A stretch of 41,912 nucleotides of DNA from the NCBI GenBank assembly GCA_937880705.1, contig CALGRZ010000114.1:1-41912 (forward strand), written 5' to 3'. The first letter of the stretch is position 1. Each line of letters starts with the position of its first letter. Position numbers and translations under genes: made by a program. Under the pieces are notes generated by a model. The model worked only from the letters and a program-made list of their open reading frames with translations. It did not search any database and had not been told where the DNA came from. Shown one piece after another: positions 41,079 through 41,912 of this stretch. The stretch is from an uncultured Alistipes sp. (GTDB lineage: Bacteria; Bacteroidota; Bacteroidia; Bacteroidales; Rikenellaceae).

Positions 41079-41912
41079 CTATTTATAGATTAGGTGTGAC
41101 AGCCTACCAAAGCACTCACCACTAACCTCGATGATCTGGTCGGCGGTGATGGCCATAACCTTGCGGTAGGCCTCCTCCAAGGTGTCTATATCGTTATAAA
41201 TCAGGTAACTCTTGCCGGCACCGAGCATATAGCCCTCGTTGGACTCCATCGAGATGGCCATCTGTGCCACAAACTGTCGCTTGGCAATAGCCAGACGACG
41301 AGGCGTGATGGCCTCACGCGCAAGGCGTGCAACCTCCTCCTCGATAAGCTCGACGCACTGGTCGACATTTTCGTGATCCGACGAGAAGTAGATGCCCACA
41401 ATACCCGTGTCGGAGTAGGGCGTGTAGCTCGCCTCGACGTTATACGACAGGCCATACTTCTCTCTCAGCGTAAGGTTGAGAAGCGAGTTAGCCGAGGGGC
41501 CACCCAGTATATTGACCATCAGTGCCAGGGGCAGACGCTTATCATTGGTGATGCCGTAGCCACGCGCTCCGATGATGCCGTGAGCCTGGTGCGTATGTTT
41601 CGAGAGGCGCACATTGAAGGGGTCGATAGGGTCGGGTGCTACGCGATGAAAATCTCTGCGTGTAGGTGCAAACTCCGAGAGATAACGCTCGGCAGTGGCT
41701 GCAGCCGTGGCCACCGAGAAGTTACCTATCGAGGAGAAGACCATCTGGTCGGTGGTGTAGGTACGTCCGACAAAGCGACATATCTCGTCGGTCGAGAAGC
41801 GAGCTATCGAGGCCTTCGAGCCGAGGATGTTGTGCCCAAGCTCCGAGCCGGCAAAGATCATATCCTCGAACGAGTCGTAGATCATCTCCGCAGGCGAATC
41901 CTTGTAGGTGTT
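41079..41912 (-). CDS. M16-family peptidase, C-terminal part (5' end outside the window)
   Basis: An open frame entering from the right edge and ending at 41079 with about 277 visible residues. The frame stays open upstream of the Met at 41885 (residues NTYKDSPAE), and the sequence SFEDMIFAGSELGHNILGS is internal M16 sequence, so the true start lies beyond 41912. The zinc-binding HxxEH motif would be in the missing part. Seen here are IARFSTDEICRFVGRTYTTD, MVNILGGPSANSLLNLTLREKYGLSYNV-type sequence with the conserved R-x-x-x-GL-x-Y of the second M16 domain, and a final GRLSHLIYK. It is probably a processing-type zinc protease of the pitrilysin family. Confidence 0.9.
   Translation of the reverse strand, partial: NTYKDSPAEMIYDSFEDMIFAGSELGHNILGSKASIARFSTDEICRFVGRTYTTDQMVFSSIGNFSVATAAATAERYLSEFAPTRRDFHRVAPDPIDPFNVRLSKHTHQAHGIIGARGYGITNDKRLPLALMVNILGGPSANSLLNLTLREKYGLSYNVEASYTPYSDTGIVGIYFSSDHENVDQCVELIEEEVARLAREAITPRRLAIAKRQFVAQMAISMESNEGYMLGAGKSYLIYNDIDTLEEAYRKVMAITADQIIEVSGECFGRLSHLIYK

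Overview
The window looks like a chromosomal segment from a gut Bacteroidales, most plausibly an Alistipes-like member of the Rikenellaceae; the genus is an inference. Five lipoproteins carry BACON, fimbrillin-like or other Bacteroidales surface domains. Starts lack Shine-Dalgarno sequences, and several intergenic regions carry the Bacteroidetes promoter pattern TTTG-N17-20-TAnnTTTG. No rRNA, tRNA, CRISPR array, integrase or complete insertion sequence was seen. No stretch longer than 300 bases lacks a gene; the longest is 19873-20153.

Region 1 (1-19872) is a capsule or exopolysaccharide locus on the + strand. It holds a flippase, an O-antigen ligase/polymerase-like protein, a hexapeptide acyltransferase and two GT4 glycosyltransferases. 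Next come the three-step UDP-L-FucNAc pathway (CapE, CapF, CapG types), a WbuB-like transferase and a small initiating phosphoglycosyl transferase. A GNAT / ATP-grasp / PLP enzyme / ATP-grasp group follows, then a DegT aminotransferase, a PF14907-like nucleotidyltransferase and rfbACDB for dTDP-L-rhamnose. A 15-bp hairpin terminator closes the locus. It is a mosaic: AT-rich blocks (1 to about 5235, and about 10260 to 14100) alternate with GC-rich ones, and two boundaries fall inside conserved genes. The second AT-rich block contains a five-copy AAGAG repeat within an ATP-grasp gene, so that gene looks able to phase-vary.

Region 2 (about 20015-31840) is one transcription unit. It has a promoter, a structured leader, five lipoprotein genes, a 46-codon small gene and a terminator. 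The lipoproteins carry BACON domains, a 20-copy leucine-rich-like repeat, a FISUMP-like domain, a fimbrillin-like head with an ABCD-ABCD-A module array, and a fibronectin-like domain. It probably encodes surface-exposed adhesive or glycan-binding proteins.

Region 3 (31987-36002) holds a guanine deaminase-like gene, a secreted glycerophosphodiesterase and an NCS2 purine-type permease in a tight operon. purA follows with its own promoter.

Region 4 (36115-41912) is housekeeping and stress. It contains an APC amino acid permease, a secreted protein of unknown function, rubrerythrin, a ZIP metal transporter, a YegP-like protein, an O-methyltransferase and the C-terminal part of an M16 peptidase. 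Two copies of an intergenic palindromic repeat lie here, one followed by a small element with inverted ends.
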